From contig NZ_JACJSI010000007.1 in NCBI RefSeq assembly GCF_014698065.1, forward strand, positions 102,254 through 166,253: a stretch of DNA of 64,000 nt, written 5' to 3'. Source of the DNA: Nostoc flagelliforme FACHB-838. Its GTDB lineage: Bacteria > Cyanobacteriota > Cyanobacteriia > Cyanobacteriales > Nostocaceae. The notes below the pieces were generated by a model, which saw nothing but the letters and a program-made list of their open reading frames with translations, ran no database searches and was not told the DNA's origin. Position numbers and translations under genes: made by a program. This document shows positions 9,201 to 17,801 of the stretch, one piece after another. Each line of letters starts with the position of its first letter. Position 1 is the stretch's first letter.

Positions 9201-12200
9201 TTTAACACTAGCAGACACTACAGGCATAGATTTTATACCAGATAGTAGCAACGGTAAACCTAGTATTTCTTTTACAGGAACACAGAGTGCAATTAATAAA
9301 GCACTAGACGGTTTAGCTTATCGAGGAAATTTAAACTACAACGGCACTGATACCTTAAGTATTGTTACTAGCGACTTAGGAAACAAAGGTGAAGGAAATA
9401 TTCTTCAAGATGCGAGTAAAACAGTACAAATTAATATTACTGCTGTTAATGATGCCCCAGTCAATACATTCCCTGGGCCACAAAACATAGAGGAAGACAA
9501 GGATTTAGTCTTTAAGAGTAGCACTCAAAATGCAATTAGCGTCAGCGATATTGATTTTGCAGTAAATGCAAACGAGATCCAAGTAATCCTTTCTGTCACA
9601 CAAGGAAAACTAACTTTAGGACAAACAACAGGACTAACTCTTCAACAAGGCAATGACAGTAAATCAATTATCTTAAAGGGTACACAAACAAATATTAATA
9701 ACGCTTTAGAAGGTTTAACTTATCGAGGAAATCAAGATTTTAATGGTGACGATATCCTAAAAATTCTCACTAGTGACTTGGGTAATACTGGTTCTCCTGG
9801 AGAACTGAAGAAAGAAGATACTGTCCAAATAAAAGTTACAGCTATCAATGATGCTCCTGAAATTACTATTCCTGTTAATCAGAAAATAGACGAAGATACA
9901 GATTTAGCTTTAAATGGTATTAACTCTATTCAAGTTAAAGATGTAGATGCAGCCGAAAGTACTGATGAAGTCGAAGTTAAGCTTTCGGTTACTAAGGGGA
10001 CTTTAACTTTAAAAGATTTAACTCGTCTAACTTTGGATGCCACCAATGGTAATGGTAAATCGAATGTCATCTTCCGAGGTAAAATCGCCGATGTTAACAT
10101 TGCCCTTAATAGTCTTGTTTATCGCGGCAACCTCAACGCGAACGGCATCGATATATTAACAATTACTACTAGTGACTTAGGAAATACTGGAACTGGTGGC
10201 ATTTTAACTGATACGAAAAAGGAAGAAATTACTATCACTCCAGTTAATGACGCTCCTATAAATAACATACCTCAGAACCAAAAGGTTGACGAAAATAAAA
10301 CGTTAATTTTCAGCGCTCAAAAAGGTAACGCTATCAGCATCAGTGATGTAGATGTTAATGAAGGAACAGGTGAGGTTGAAGTAACACTCGCTGTTAGCAA
10401 AGGTGTTTTGACTTTAGAGCAGGTTGCCGGAATAACTTTCAAAGCTGGAGATGGTAAATCTAACGCGACAATGACTTTGATAGGAAAAGTAGCAGATATC
10501 AACAAAGCTTTAGAAGGAATTGTTTATCAAGGTAATAAAAATTATAGTGGTCAGGATAGTTTAACCATTACCACTAGTGACTTAAGCAACTTTGGTACGG
10601 ATATCCTAATCGATACAGATATAATTAGTATTAGTGTTATTCCTGACACCGATAATGACGGTGTTAGTAATTCCGTTGAAGAAGAAGTTGCTCTTGAAAT
10701 TGCCAAACAGAACCCTACTGATAGTAATTTCAAAAGTTTGAGCCAAAAAGCTGCTTCTGACCCAGGAGTAGTTGCCCTATTTGGTCAAGATGGCACCAAA
10801 AAACCAATAATCATAGCGATTAACGAACAAGACCAAAAACAACTTGGTGGAACTTCTCAAACACTAGCTTTAGTAATTAATATAGCGACTCAACGCTTTA
10901 ATGATGCTGTACCAGACTCTATCACTGCTTTTGATAGCAAAGACCTCAAAAAATCATCTCTAACAAAATTGGTGTCTGCGTTAGATGTCATCAATTTTGA
11001 AGTGATGTCTAACCCGGTAATTAGTGAGGATACTTTACAGCAAAAAATTAAAGAGGGCATTAAACAAAAACCTGTGAGGGTAGAGATTAAACTACCTGAT
11101 GGACCTGATGATTTACCTGTAAATACTATTCTAATTCGTAAATCTGACGGCACCCTTTATGATTTCCGCCGACTATTTAATCCGAATCGCGGAGAGTCCG
11201 ATGATGATGCACTAACAGGCGCAGTACTCCAAGACCGAAACCTTGATGGCAAAGCTGACTGGGCTGTAGTTTATCTTCAAGATGGCAAATGGGGTGACGA
11301 AGATGATCTTGTTAATGCTAAAATTGCTAATTCTTTGGTTGCCGCTAACTGGGATTTAGGAGCCAGCCGTATGAAGGTTCGTCCAATTCAGGATGGATTA
11401 AACTTTTACGGCAACCGTAGCTATGTTCAATTTACTCTTGATCGTTTTTCTGGACTTGAAGCTTCGGAAGTTGGAATGGCACGCGTTCGCTTCGATTCGG
11501 ATGGGCAAATTATTGAGGTAAACGGCAAATCTGTCAAATCGACCGAAGAAGCCAAACAAACTATTATTCAACGCGGTGAAACCCTTTTTAGTAGCTTAAG
11601 CAATAAAAATCGCAACCCAGATATTGGCATTCAGACTCGCACTGTTGCTTTTGAAGAAGGAGAACAAGCAGTCTTTTTTGTAATTCAAAACGGAACGAAA
11701 GACGAATTACTATTTAAAGGTCTGAATTCCAATTCTGTGCAGTTTTCGCTTCCCACACTTAATAATGGTGGAGCAATAATGACTGCCAGCAGTGACAAAT
11801 TTGGGCAAACAGCCAAGTTATCACTAGCCGGGTTGTTCAATCTTAGTGCAAAGTTTTTGACTGCCGAAGAAGCACGCTCTCAATTAGGATTATTAGCAAT
11901 AAGTCAAAGTCAAGCACAATCAAATACCATTGATGAATTAATTGATCTCAAATCTTCTGCCGCTTTTGATGGCAAACAAGTGAAATTAAATTTATCACTT
12001 CAAAGAGAAGCTGCAAATAACAACTCTGCTTACTTATACCGAGTTGATGATGCTAAAGGCTCAATTCGAGACCCACTTACTGGTATGTTACTTGACCCAA
12101 CATCTGGTTTGAGCGTTGAACAAAAGCAGCGTTATCTGGAACTAATAACAACAGACCGCCTAGTTCAAGGCACAGAGATACAAGCATCTAATCTTCAGAC

Positions 12201-12453
12201 TCAAGAAATTTCTGTTAATTTAACAGGTGGTGAATACTACCTACCATTCTTAGTTTCTGATGGTACCCTTTCGAGCATTAATAAAGATTTCAGTCGTATC
12301 CTCACATCACATTTAGGTATCAATAGTGATGGTGTAGACCATATTGGCAGCTTGGGTAATAACAAATTTGGTTTCGAGGACTTAGTTGGTGGTGGTGATC
12401 GCGATTATAATGACATGATTTTATCGATTCGGCAAGTGCAAATTATTGGTTAA
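6271..12453 (+). CDS. Giant DUF4347/cadherin-like repeat protein (probable secreted adhesin)
   Basis: A 2060-residue protein without a classical signal peptide. Order of parts: DUF4347 (about residues 17-180, with HIISHGAPG and LILYGCNVG); a nidogen-like beta region (about 195-390); a CSPG/cadherin-like unit (about 396-495); a spacer; then six regular repeats whose borders (xNDAPVNTVP, each followed by EDxxLxF, DVD, GxLTL and DLGNxG) start near 8229, 8630, 9038, 9443, 9843 and 10244, about 134 residues apart. After the repeats comes a calcium-loop-like DTDNDGVSN, a long Asp-rich region and a C-terminal DUF4114-type end (FEDLVGGGDRDYNDMILSI). DUF4347 proteins of cyanobacteria are thought to be exported by type I secretion; no exporter is in view. 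Role inferred: cell-surface or matrix adhesion. Confidence 0.8.
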   Translation: MKSNQPLFFQASFLENSSILVFIDSQVQDYQDLRNGIKAGAEIYILHPEVDGVEQITQTLSQHQYVESIHIISHGAPGTLYLGNAELSLETLGHYTQELQTWFNSTSNYHTPALILYGCNVGADAGTQFLEKLHNISQATIYASSTAVGNSNLGSNWDLDVRYGKDISHFPGLTFQPEVLVTYAGVFGTGGDKYYTYYDSKEGTKGTVAFTDISSTGIFQSTIARDQQTQTPITLPFAFNFYGNNFNQIIIGENGGISFNGNAQFRNNAIIPSTSSGVPVNSIFPFWDDLDAQITATDRTGKIYTKSESNRFIVQWTNFKAENNNNITFQVVLYKDSNNIDFIYSTATPNDGSTASIGLNKGTLEDSKPLGVAYSVNASTLNGVSSIRFLTEPQLKVNTLAVKEGETITLSSSNFNATDVDNSIDLSKITYTISNLQNGEFRLNGIPKTTFTQQDINSGVVQFVHNGSENAPSFNITLSDGYNTSSQKTPTISFTNINNNPELKDTISSVILNENALNIAASIINSNITLTDVDSSDFNAGNLTVNYSSGSGAEDQLSVNSGNGITLSSGNVSYNGTVFGNIDTTNNGVSGKGLVIRFTNVNATLSAVKALIQNLTYQNISNTPNPSRTISIIVNDGDGGTSTAVSKVINVTAENDAPVNTVPGTQTINEDEILTFTAANLISISDPDAGNNPIKVTLVASKGTLSLNGISGLDFSGGAGDGTDDATLEFKGIITDINKALNGMNFKPIANSNGPASVRILTDDLGNSGASLTTPSDKTISININAINDAPVNTVPSVQTVKEDTNLIFNSANNNLIRVDDVDVNENPTGVLQVTLSVEKGFLTLASITGITFASGNSNINPSITFSGKLADINNALNGLIYRDNINVNGADTLKIITDDLGNVGDGGNKKDEKLININIDAVNDPPVNTVPGSQSVEEDKDLIFSTANGKAITISDVDVNEGTGKLEVTLSVTKGTLTLADTTGIDFIPDSSNGKPSISFTGTQSAINKALDGLAYRGNLNYNGTDTLSIVTSDLGNKGEGNILQDASKTVQINITAVNDAPVNTFPGPQNIEEDKDLVFKSSTQNAISVSDIDFAVNANEIQVILSVTQGKLTLGQTTGLTLQQGNDSKSIILKGTQTNINNALEGLTYRGNQDFNGDDILKILTSDLGNTGSPGELKKEDTVQIKVTAINDAPEITIPVNQKIDEDTDLALNGINSIQVKDVDAAESTDEVEVKLSVTKGTLTLKDLTRLTLDATNGNGKSNVIFRGKIADVNIALNSLVYRGNLNANGIDILTITTSDLGNTGTGGILTDTKKEEITITPVNDAPINNIPQNQKVDENKTLIFSAQKGNAISISDVDVNEGTGEVEVTLAVSKGVLTLEQVAGITFKAGDGKSNATMTLIGKVADINKALEGIVYQGNKNYSGQDSLTITTSDLSNFGTDILIDTDIISISVIPDTDNDGVSNSVEEEVALEIAKQNPTDSNFKSLSQKAASDPGVVALFGQDGTKKPIIIAINEQDQKQLGGTSQTLALVINIATQRFNDAVPDSITAFDSKDLKKSSLTKLVSALDVINFEVMSNPVISEDTLQQKIKEGIKQKPVRVEIKLPDGPDDLPVNTILIRKSDGTLYDFRRLFNPNRGESDDDALTGAVLQDRNLDGKADWAVVYLQDGKWGDEDDLVNAKIANSLVAANWDLGASRMKVRPIQDGLNFYGNRSYVQFTLDRFSGLEASEVGMARVRFDSDGQIIEVNGKSVKSTEEAKQTIIQRGETLFSSLSNKNRNPDIGIQTRTVAFEEGEQAVFFVIQNGTKDELLFKGLNSNSVQFSLPTLNNGGAIMTASSDKFGQTAKLSLAGLFNLSAKFLTAEEARSQLGLLAISQSQAQSNTIDELIDLKSSAAFDGKQVKLNLSLQREAANNNSAYLYRVDDAKGSIRDPLTGMLLDPTSGLSVEQKQRYLELITTDRLVQGTEIQASNLQTQEISVNLTGGEYYLPFLVSDGTLSSINKDFSRILTSHLGINSDGVDHIGSLGNNKFGFEDLVGGGDRDYNDMILSIRQVQIIG

Positions 12454-12935
12454 TTAATTCATTAAGCCCACATTATGCAGGTTGGTTATACCCATCGGTG
12501 AGAAGTTTAGACAAAGCGCATTTTGCTAACCAGTTAAAATACTCAAAATAACCTAAATAAAAATGATAATCATGCGCGAGGTAGGGGATCATTATTCAGC
12601 AAATTCTCAACACATCCCAGTTTCCATCAGTTAGTTTTACGCTAAAAGTGTTGATAACCCTTTTCATAATGAGAATTGCTGTACAGAACCAAATACATCT
12701 CTCATTTTTGGGAGCGAAAAGGGTTTATCACTATAAGCAATTGTCCCCAAACCTAACTTTGGCACACTGCGGCTGCAACTCCGTCCGACTTAGCGCTTTC
12801 CAGGCGATCGCTCGTTATGTATTATGGATGATGGTAGGATAAACGTGTTTTAGATAGCAAATAATGTTATTAGTTATGAGTTAAGAAACAATTTTCAATT
12901 CAACACTCATAACTGAAAACTCCTAACTTTATACT
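12454..12935. other. Intergenic, no supported gene
   Basis: A 482-base gap between the adhesin-like gene and recJ. A 64-codon frame at 12648-12842 has no recognisable protein features or ribosome-binding site, so I do not call it. The end carries a short repeat-like stretch (AACTCATAACTG) of the kind scattered between Nostoc genes. A recJ promoter must lie here but is not identifiable by eye. Confidence 0.4.
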
Positions 12936-15026
12936 GTGTTAGACCGACCTGCATCTGAACTATCCAAGCCTTGCAAGCGTTTACCCGATCAGCGCTGGCA
13001 GATTTACCCACAAAAACCAGAATTTGCTCAAAAATTGGCGGTTTTGACAAATATTTCACCCATTGTCAGCCAGCTGTTGATTAATCGGGGTATGGAAACA
13101 CCAGAACAGGTACAAGCATTTTTAAATCCAGAGTCCTTAGTTTTGCCTTCGCCATTAGAAGATTTCCCAGATTTGGCGATTAGTTTGGAGTTGTTGCAAA
13201 ATGCGATCGCCTCTCAAACAAAAATTGCTATTTGTGGTGACTACGATGCTGATGGAATGACTAGCACTGCTCTACTTTTGCGTAGTCTCCGCACTTTAGG
13301 CGCACAAGTAGATTATGCTATTCCCAGCCGGATGCACGAAGGCTACGGTATTAATAAACGCATCGTTGAAGAGTTTCACAGCGAGGGTGTGGGATTAATT
13401 CTGACTGTAGATAATGGCATCTCTGCGTTTGAACCAGTTGCTAGGGCTAGAGAACTTGGTATTGCAGTGATTATCACCGATCACCACGACATTCCCCAAA
13501 AATTACCACCAGCTAACGCTATCCTCAACCCCAAACTAATAGCTGAATCCTCACCTTATCGGGGTGTTGCTGGTGTTGGTGTTGCCTACATTTTGGCAGT
13601 GTCTCTAGCACAACAGCTAGGGGAGACTAAGGGCTTGATTCAGCCGATGCTAGCACTGTTTACACTGGGAACGATCGCAGATTTAGCCCCCTTAACTGGT
13701 GTGAATCGCCGTTGGGTGAAACGCGGTTTACAGCATTTACCTAAATCCAACTTAGCTGGGGTACAGGCGTTAATTCAGGTAGGCGGTGTGCAGGCGAGGG
13801 GTGAGGGAGCAGGGGAGCAGGGGAGCAGGGGAGCAGGGGAGAAAATCCCCAATCCCAAATCCCTCAAACCTGAAGATATCGGTTTTCGCCTGGGGCCGCG
13901 AATTAATGCTATTGGTCGGATTGGTAATCCCCAGACTGTGATTGAATTGCTGACTACGGATGATATGGGAGTGGCGCTGGAACTCGCAATGCAGTGCGAA
14001 CAAGTCAACGCCTCTCGCCAGGAGATGTGTCAGCAAATTGAACAAGAAGCGATCGCTTATGTGGAGACGGAATTTGTGGCATCTCTACAGCAGGATCGTG
14101 TATTAATTGTTGTTCAACCCAATTGGCATCATGGCGTTATTGGTATTGTCGCCTCCCGATTGGTAGAACGCTACGGCGTTCCCGTGTTCATCGGTACTTA
14201 TGAGGATGAGGCACATATACGCGGTTCAGCACGCTCAATTCCAGAGTTTCATGTATTTGAAGCTTTGGAATATTGTCACGATTTACTAGGCAAATTTGGT
14301 GGACACAAAGCAGCCGGAGGATTCTCTCTACTAGCAGAGAATTTAGAGATGGTGCGATCGCGTTTGATTGAGTTTGCTAACCAATGTCTTGAACCGCAGC
14401 ATCTCAAGCCTCTACTCAAAATTGATGCCGAAGTTAACCTCAATCACATCAATCAGCAGCTTTATCAACAGCTTAATACTCTACACCCCTGCGGTATGGA
14501 CAACCCCGATCCAGTTTTCTGGACACCGAATGTTCAAGTGGTTGAGCAAAAAATCGTTGGCAAGGGCCATATTAAATTGACAATCGCTCAAACTGTTGAT
14601 AATCAGGAATACAAAATCAAAGCGATCGCCTGGCGTTGGGGTGACTATTTTCGCTTACCACCGCGAGTGGATGTCGCTTACAAACTGCGAGAAAATTATT
14701 TTAACGGTAACATCACCATTGAGCTGGAGTTAATAGGTGTTAGATTGCCAATTCAGCTTCAACAATTTTTTGTTTCGCCACCTACCCCGTCAATTACCAC
14801 CTTTGAGTACAATCAGAGACAGTATACTTGTGGTTTCTATAAAAATGGCATTGAAGCAGAATTAAGAATTAAAAATACTGAAGGCAAGGTTTTAGCCATG
14901 CAGCCAGGAAATCTGATTGGTTTACTGGGCACTAATCGTCAAAATGCCAAAGAAGTTGATATCTCTCAGCCACACTATGACAGTATTATTCAAGCTGCGC
15001 TTCGGGCGTTATCAGTTAAAAGTTAG
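12936..15026 (+). CDS. recJ: Single-stranded-DNA-specific exonuclease RecJ
   Basis: A 696-residue 5'-3' single-strand DNA exonuclease of recombination and mismatch repair, starting at GTG. DHH-family motifs: GDYDADGMTST near residue 100, LTVDNG, and ITDHHD near 180. Then DHHA1 (HHGVIGIVASRLVERYGVPVF, RSIPEFHV, GKFGGHKAAGG) and the C-terminal OB-type region. A low-complexity insertion of about 20 residues (GEGAGEQGSRGAGEK, about 288-304) lies just before LKPEDIGFRLGPRINAIGRI. Its DNA is the same G-rich tandem repeat found between genes in this window, here kept in frame. Because the conserved blocks on both sides are intact, the enzyme is probably active. Confidence 0.92.
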   Translation: MLDRPASELSKPCKRLPDQRWQIYPQKPEFAQKLAVLTNISPIVSQLLINRGMETPEQVQAFLNPESLVLPSPLEDFPDLAISLELLQNAIASQTKIAICGDYDADGMTSTALLLRSLRTLGAQVDYAIPSRMHEGYGINKRIVEEFHSEGVGLILTVDNGISAFEPVARARELGIAVIITDHHDIPQKLPPANAILNPKLIAESSPYRGVAGVGVAYILAVSLAQQLGETKGLIQPMLALFTLGTIADLAPLTGVNRRWVKRGLQHLPKSNLAGVQALIQVGGVQARGEGAGEQGSRGAGEKIPNPKSLKPEDIGFRLGPRINAIGRIGNPQTVIELLTTDDMGVALELAMQCEQVNASRQEMCQQIEQEAIAYVETEFVASLQQDRVLIVVQPNWHHGVIGIVASRLVERYGVPVFIGTYEDEAHIRGSARSIPEFHVFEALEYCHDLLGKFGGHKAAGGFSLLAENLEMVRSRLIEFANQCLEPQHLKPLLKIDAEVNLNHINQQLYQQLNTLHPCGMDNPDPVFWTPNVQVVEQKIVGKGHIKLTIAQTVDNQEYKIKAIAWRWGDYFRLPPRVDVAYKLRENYFNGNITIELELIGVRLPIQLQQFFVSPPTPSITTFEYNQRQYTCGFYKNGIEAELRIKNTEGKVLAMQPGNLIGLLGTNRQNAKEVDISQPHYDSIIQAALRALSVKS
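13799..13845 (+). repeat. In-frame GGGGAGCA tandem repeat inside recJ
   Basis: About four copies of an 8-9 base GGGGAGCAG-like unit, the intergenic repeat type of this genome, lie in the recJ reading frame and are translated as Gly/Glu/Ala/Gln. The rest of the gene has ordinary composition. Confidence 0.7.
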
Positions 15027-15065
15027 GAATTCTTAATTAACTTATCACTTATGATTGTAAAACTG

Positions 15066-15152
15066 TGAGTGCTGATTTATGAGTTATGAGTTATGAGTTG
15101 AGAATAAAATTTAATTCCTCACTCCTCACTCCTAACTCTTAATCAGCACTCA
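15066..15152. terminator. Inverted repeat between convergent recJ and psb30
   Basis: TGAGTGCTGATT (15066-15077) is the exact complement of AATCAGCACTCA (15141-15152), with 63 bases between that hold two TGAGTTA-type direct repeats. It sits between the ends of recJ (plus) and psb30 (minus) and could stop transcription from both sides. The long loop and lack of a T run keep this tentative. Confidence 0.4.
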
Positions 15153-15158
15153 TAAATC

Positions 15159-15302
15159 TTATAAGTTGCCGTTGCGAAATGCCAGCAAAAAGATTACCGC
15201 TGGCCCAGCAATGACGATTAGCGCCACGGAAAGTAATTGGAAAATAACTTCCCAATTGATGCTGGTAAAAGCGTTAAACAAGTCAGAGACAGCGTCAAAC
15301 AT
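15159..15302 (-). CDS. psb30: Photosystem II protein Psb30 (Ycf12)
   Basis: A 47-residue one-helix thylakoid membrane protein, shorter than the usual ORF cut-off. The product begins [20 protein letters not shown], continues [20 protein letters not shown] and ends AFRNGNL. The INWEVI...[19 protein letters not shown] pattern is diagnostic of Psb30/Ycf12, which sits at the edge of photosystem II next to cytochrome b559. A purine-rich GAGGAGAAAAGG stretch lies just upstream of the ATG as the ribosome-binding site. It is convergent with recJ. Confidence 0.9.
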   Translation of the reverse strand: MFDAVSDLFNAFTSINWEVIFQLLSVALIVIAGPAVIFLLAFRNGNL

Positions 15303-15534
15303 TTTTCCTTTTCTCCTCTCGATTGCTTTAAAAAATTCAATAACTTAATTACAAAACCCGCAATCGATCATATCTGGCTATGGACTGTTAGATTTAATTT
15401 ACTTAACAAAATTATAAGAAAAGACATAAAAACGTAAAATAGGGGCATAGGGCAATAATCAATAGTTCTTCTTACCTTACTTCCCCTGCTCCCTCATCTC
15501 CCCAATCCTCAAATCCCCAATCCCCCAACCGAAA

Positions 15535-15885
15535 ATGTCAACTTGGCAATGTGTAAAGCAATGTGGAGCCTGCTGTAATCTTGATCCAGCAGAACGTCCA
15601 GATTTGGATGAGTATCTCTCACCGCCAGAACTAGAACTCTACCTCAGCATGGTAGGCGAAGGCGGATGGTGCGTTAACTTCGACCATACTACGCGAGAAT
15701 GCCGCATCTACTCAGAGCGTCCTCGCTTCTGCCGTGTCGAATCAGAAGTGTTTCAAGATATGTATGGAGTTGAACCAGAAGAAGTTAATGATTTTGCTAT
15801 CGACTGCTGTCGCCAGCAAATAGAGGCAGTATATGGCGATCGCAGTCTGGAAATACTACGCTTCAATCAAGCTGTTGGGCTGTGA
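15535..15885 (+). CDS. YkgJ-family cysteine-cluster protein
   Basis: A 116-residue protein with the CxxCGACC-type cluster at the N-terminus (CVKQCGACCNL), further Cys in GGWCVNFD, RECRIYSERPRFCRVE and a C-terminal DCCRQQ. This spacing matches the YkgJ (UPF0153) family, thought to bind zinc or an iron-sulfur cluster. The middle part (CRIYSERPRFCR) is the most conserved block of the family. Function unknown. It precedes the two GDT1-type genes on the same strand. Confidence 0.85.
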   Translation: MSTWQCVKQCGACCNLDPAERPDLDEYLSPPELELYLSMVGEGGWCVNFDHTTRECRIYSERPRFCRVESEVFQDMYGVEPEEVNDFAIDCCRQQIEAVYGDRSLEILRFNQAVGL

Positions 15886-15986
15886 CATTCCCAGTCCTCG
15901 TTTTAGTATCTAGAATTGCAATTTATTACAACAATCTGAGAATATGATAGAAATATGAAAACAACCTCGCAACCAAACTATTGCCT

Positions 15987-16418
15987 GTGAAACTTGATTC
16001 TGCTTCTTTGGGCATTTCTGGCATATCTCAGACTGAGATCGAGCTAGAACTGAAAGACAGCAACGATTTTAACTTAGCTCCTGCGATCACTCCATCAGTT
16101 CAGCCTGTAGTTGCCGATAGTCCTCAAAAGCAGCAATCAGCGCTAGTAGTTTTTGGTACAACTTTTGTAACTATTTTTCTGGCAGAAATTGGAGATAAAA
16201 CTCAGCTATCCACCCTATTAATGAGTGCAGAATCTCATTCGCCTTGGGTGGTGTTTATCGGATCGGCGGCGGCGCTGATAACCACCAGCTTATTAGGCGT
16301 ACTTTTAGGTAGTTGGATAGCCAACCGACTCAGCCCAAAAACTGTAGAAAAATCAGCAGGTATGATGTTGTTGGTGATTTCCCTAATGCTGTTTTGGGAT
16401 GTATTTACTAGTCATTAG
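15987..16418 (+). CDS. GDT1/UPF0016 family cation transporter, half-size, with N-terminal extension
   Basis: A membrane protein of about 143 residues from the GTG at 15987 (a TTG two codons upstream is also possible). After about 50 polar residues comes one GDT1 unit: helix 1 with FLAEIGDKTQL (the ExGDKT/S motif that forms the cation site), helix 2 SPWVVFIGSAAALITTSLLGVLLG and a C-terminal helix. Full-size members have two such units in one chain; here the second is the next gene. Known family roles are Mn2+/Ca2+ transport, and in cyanobacteria Mn export or thylakoid Mn supply. Confidence 0.85.
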   Translation: MKLDSASLGISGISQTEIELELKDSNDFNLAPAITPSVQPVVADSPQKQQSALVVFGTTFVTIFLAEIGDKTQLSTLLMSAESHSPWVVFIGSAAALITTSLLGVLLGSWIANRLSPKTVEKSAGMMLLVISLMLFWDVFTSH

Positions 16419-16489
16419 TCATTCTCCCCCTGCCTCCCCTGCCTCCCCTGCTTCCCCATCTCCTCCACTCCCCACTCCCCCTTAATAAT

Positions 16490-16792
16490 ATGGATTGGCA
16501 TCTTTTAGGACTGAGCTTTATTACAGTTTTTTTATCAGAATTGGGTGACAAAAGTCAGCTAGCGGCGATCGCACTTTCAGGGCGTTGTAATTCTCCGCGT
16601 GCAGTATTTTTTGGTGCAGCAGGTGCATTGCTGTTGACAAGCCTGTTGGGATCATTGGCAGGGGGTGCAGTAGCTGAATTATTACCTACGCGCGTGTTAA
16701 AAGCGATCGCTGCTGTGGGATTTGCGATACTTGCTGCACGCCTTCTGTTATTTAAGAATGAGCCATCGGCAGATTCTGAACAAATACCTTAA
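16490..16792 (+). CDS. GDT1/UPF0016 family cation transporter, second half
   Basis: A 100-residue partner of the upstream gene: FLSELGDKSQLAAIALS is the matching ExGDKS motif, followed by two further hydrophobic segments. The two half-size proteins probably form a heterodimer that rebuilds the two-motif pore. They are 70 bases apart, separated by a C-rich short repeat, so co-transcription is likely. Confidence 0.85.
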   Translation: MDWHLLGLSFITVFLSELGDKSQLAAIALSGRCNSPRAVFFGAAGALLLTSLLGSLAGGAVAELLPTRVLKAIAAVGFAILAARLLLFKNEPSADSEQIP

Positions 16793-16874
16793 ACAAGAAT
16801 CCAGGAATCAGAATTATTCTTTGTGGGCGATTAGAATCCGCCAATGTTTTAAACTAATAGTTCTGAATTCTTCT

Positions 16875-17801
16875 TTACATAGTTTCCCAACCAGTTCCTT
16901 TGTAGCCGTATTGAAAAATTTCTGGATGCAGAATTTCGGCCAAAATTTCTAGAGAATCTACCAGTCGGGGCCCTGGACGATTGAAGTAGGAATTGCCATC
17001 AGTGATGTAGACCCTACCAGTTTCCGTAGCGTGCAGTTTTTGCCACTCTGGACGTTGAGTTAACAAATTGGCTTCTTGGCGAGTACGATTTAAATCAAAG
17101 CCACAAGGCATAAAAACAATTACATCAGGATCAGTTGTTACTAGTGTTTCCCACGGCAAAATTGGAGAAGGCTGACCTGTAGTGCAAAATAGAGACTGTC
17201 CTCCTGCTAAGTTAACCAATTCAGGAATCCAATTCGCAGCAACCATCAAAGGATCAGTCCACTCGATACAAACGACAGTAGGCACTTCATTTAAAGAAAG
17301 TCCTTGGATTTTTTGCTGACAAATTTTGACGCGAGCTTCTAAATTTTCTAAGACTTTTAGTGAGTCTACACCAAATATATTGCTGACTCGCTCAATGTCA
17401 GTCCACACATCCTCGAGAATATTGGGTTGTAAAGAAATAATTTGGGGTTTACTGTCAATGAGTGTGGCAACTGCCTTTTCGACTTCGTGTAAACTGACAG
17501 CACAAACATCGCACTGGTCTTGAGTGAGAATGTGGGTAGGCTGCAACTGCTCTAAAACATCTGTTTTGATTTCATAAATACTAAGAGCAGATTGCAATAA
17601 ATTGTTCACTTCATCGTTAATTTGGCTGCTGGAGGCATTAGAGTTTAAACGTGCTTGGGTACAAATGGGGCGATTTTGGATTTCTGGAGGGTAATCGCAT
17701 TCGTGCGATCGCCCCACAATAGCATTAACCAACCCTAGCGTCGCTAAAATCTCTGTTCCACCGGGAATTAAAGAAACAATTCTCACATCACTTTCTGTCA
17801 T
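16875..17801 (-). CDS. BtuF-like cobalamin/metal-chelate-binding protein
   Basis: A 308-residue periplasmic-binding-protein-2 fold protein. It opens RIVSLIPGGTEILATLGL, then VGRSHECDYP, LTQDQCDVC, IEWTDPLMVAANWIPELVNLAGG and PDVIVFMPCGFDLNRT, the signature of cobalamin-binding BtuF-type proteins. No signal peptide is visible: the fold starts within ten residues of the Met, as in many cyanobacterial members, so location is uncertain. No B12 riboswitch was recognised upstream. cobU lies about 34 kb away in the same window. Confidence 0.75.
   Translation of the reverse strand: MTESDVRIVSLIPGGTEILATLGLVNAIVGRSHECDYPPEIQNRPICTQARLNSNASSSQINDEVNNLLQSALSIYEIKTDVLEQLQPTHILTQDQCDVCAVSLHEVEKAVATLIDSKPQIISLQPNILEDVWTDIERVSNIFGVDSLKVLENLEARVKICQQKIQGLSLNEVPTVVCIEWTDPLMVAANWIPELVNLAGGQSLFCTTGQPSPILPWETLVTTDPDVIVFMPCGFDLNRTRQEANLLTQRPEWQKLHATETGRVYITDGNSYFNRPGPRLVDSLEILAEILHPEIFQYGYKGTGWETM

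Noticed and set aside
12648..12842. 64-codon plus-strand frame upstream of recJ
   Set aside because: No ribosome-binding site, no recognisable motif, and it lies in repeat-like intergenic DNA.
13770..14045. Two minus-strand frames inside recJ rich in Pro/Leu/Ser
   Set aside because: They arise from the complement of the G-rich tandem repeat. recJ covers the plus strand completely.
15166..15437. Two plus-strand frames in the psb30 region
   Set aside because: The minus strand encodes a convincing Psb30. The plus frames have no family features.
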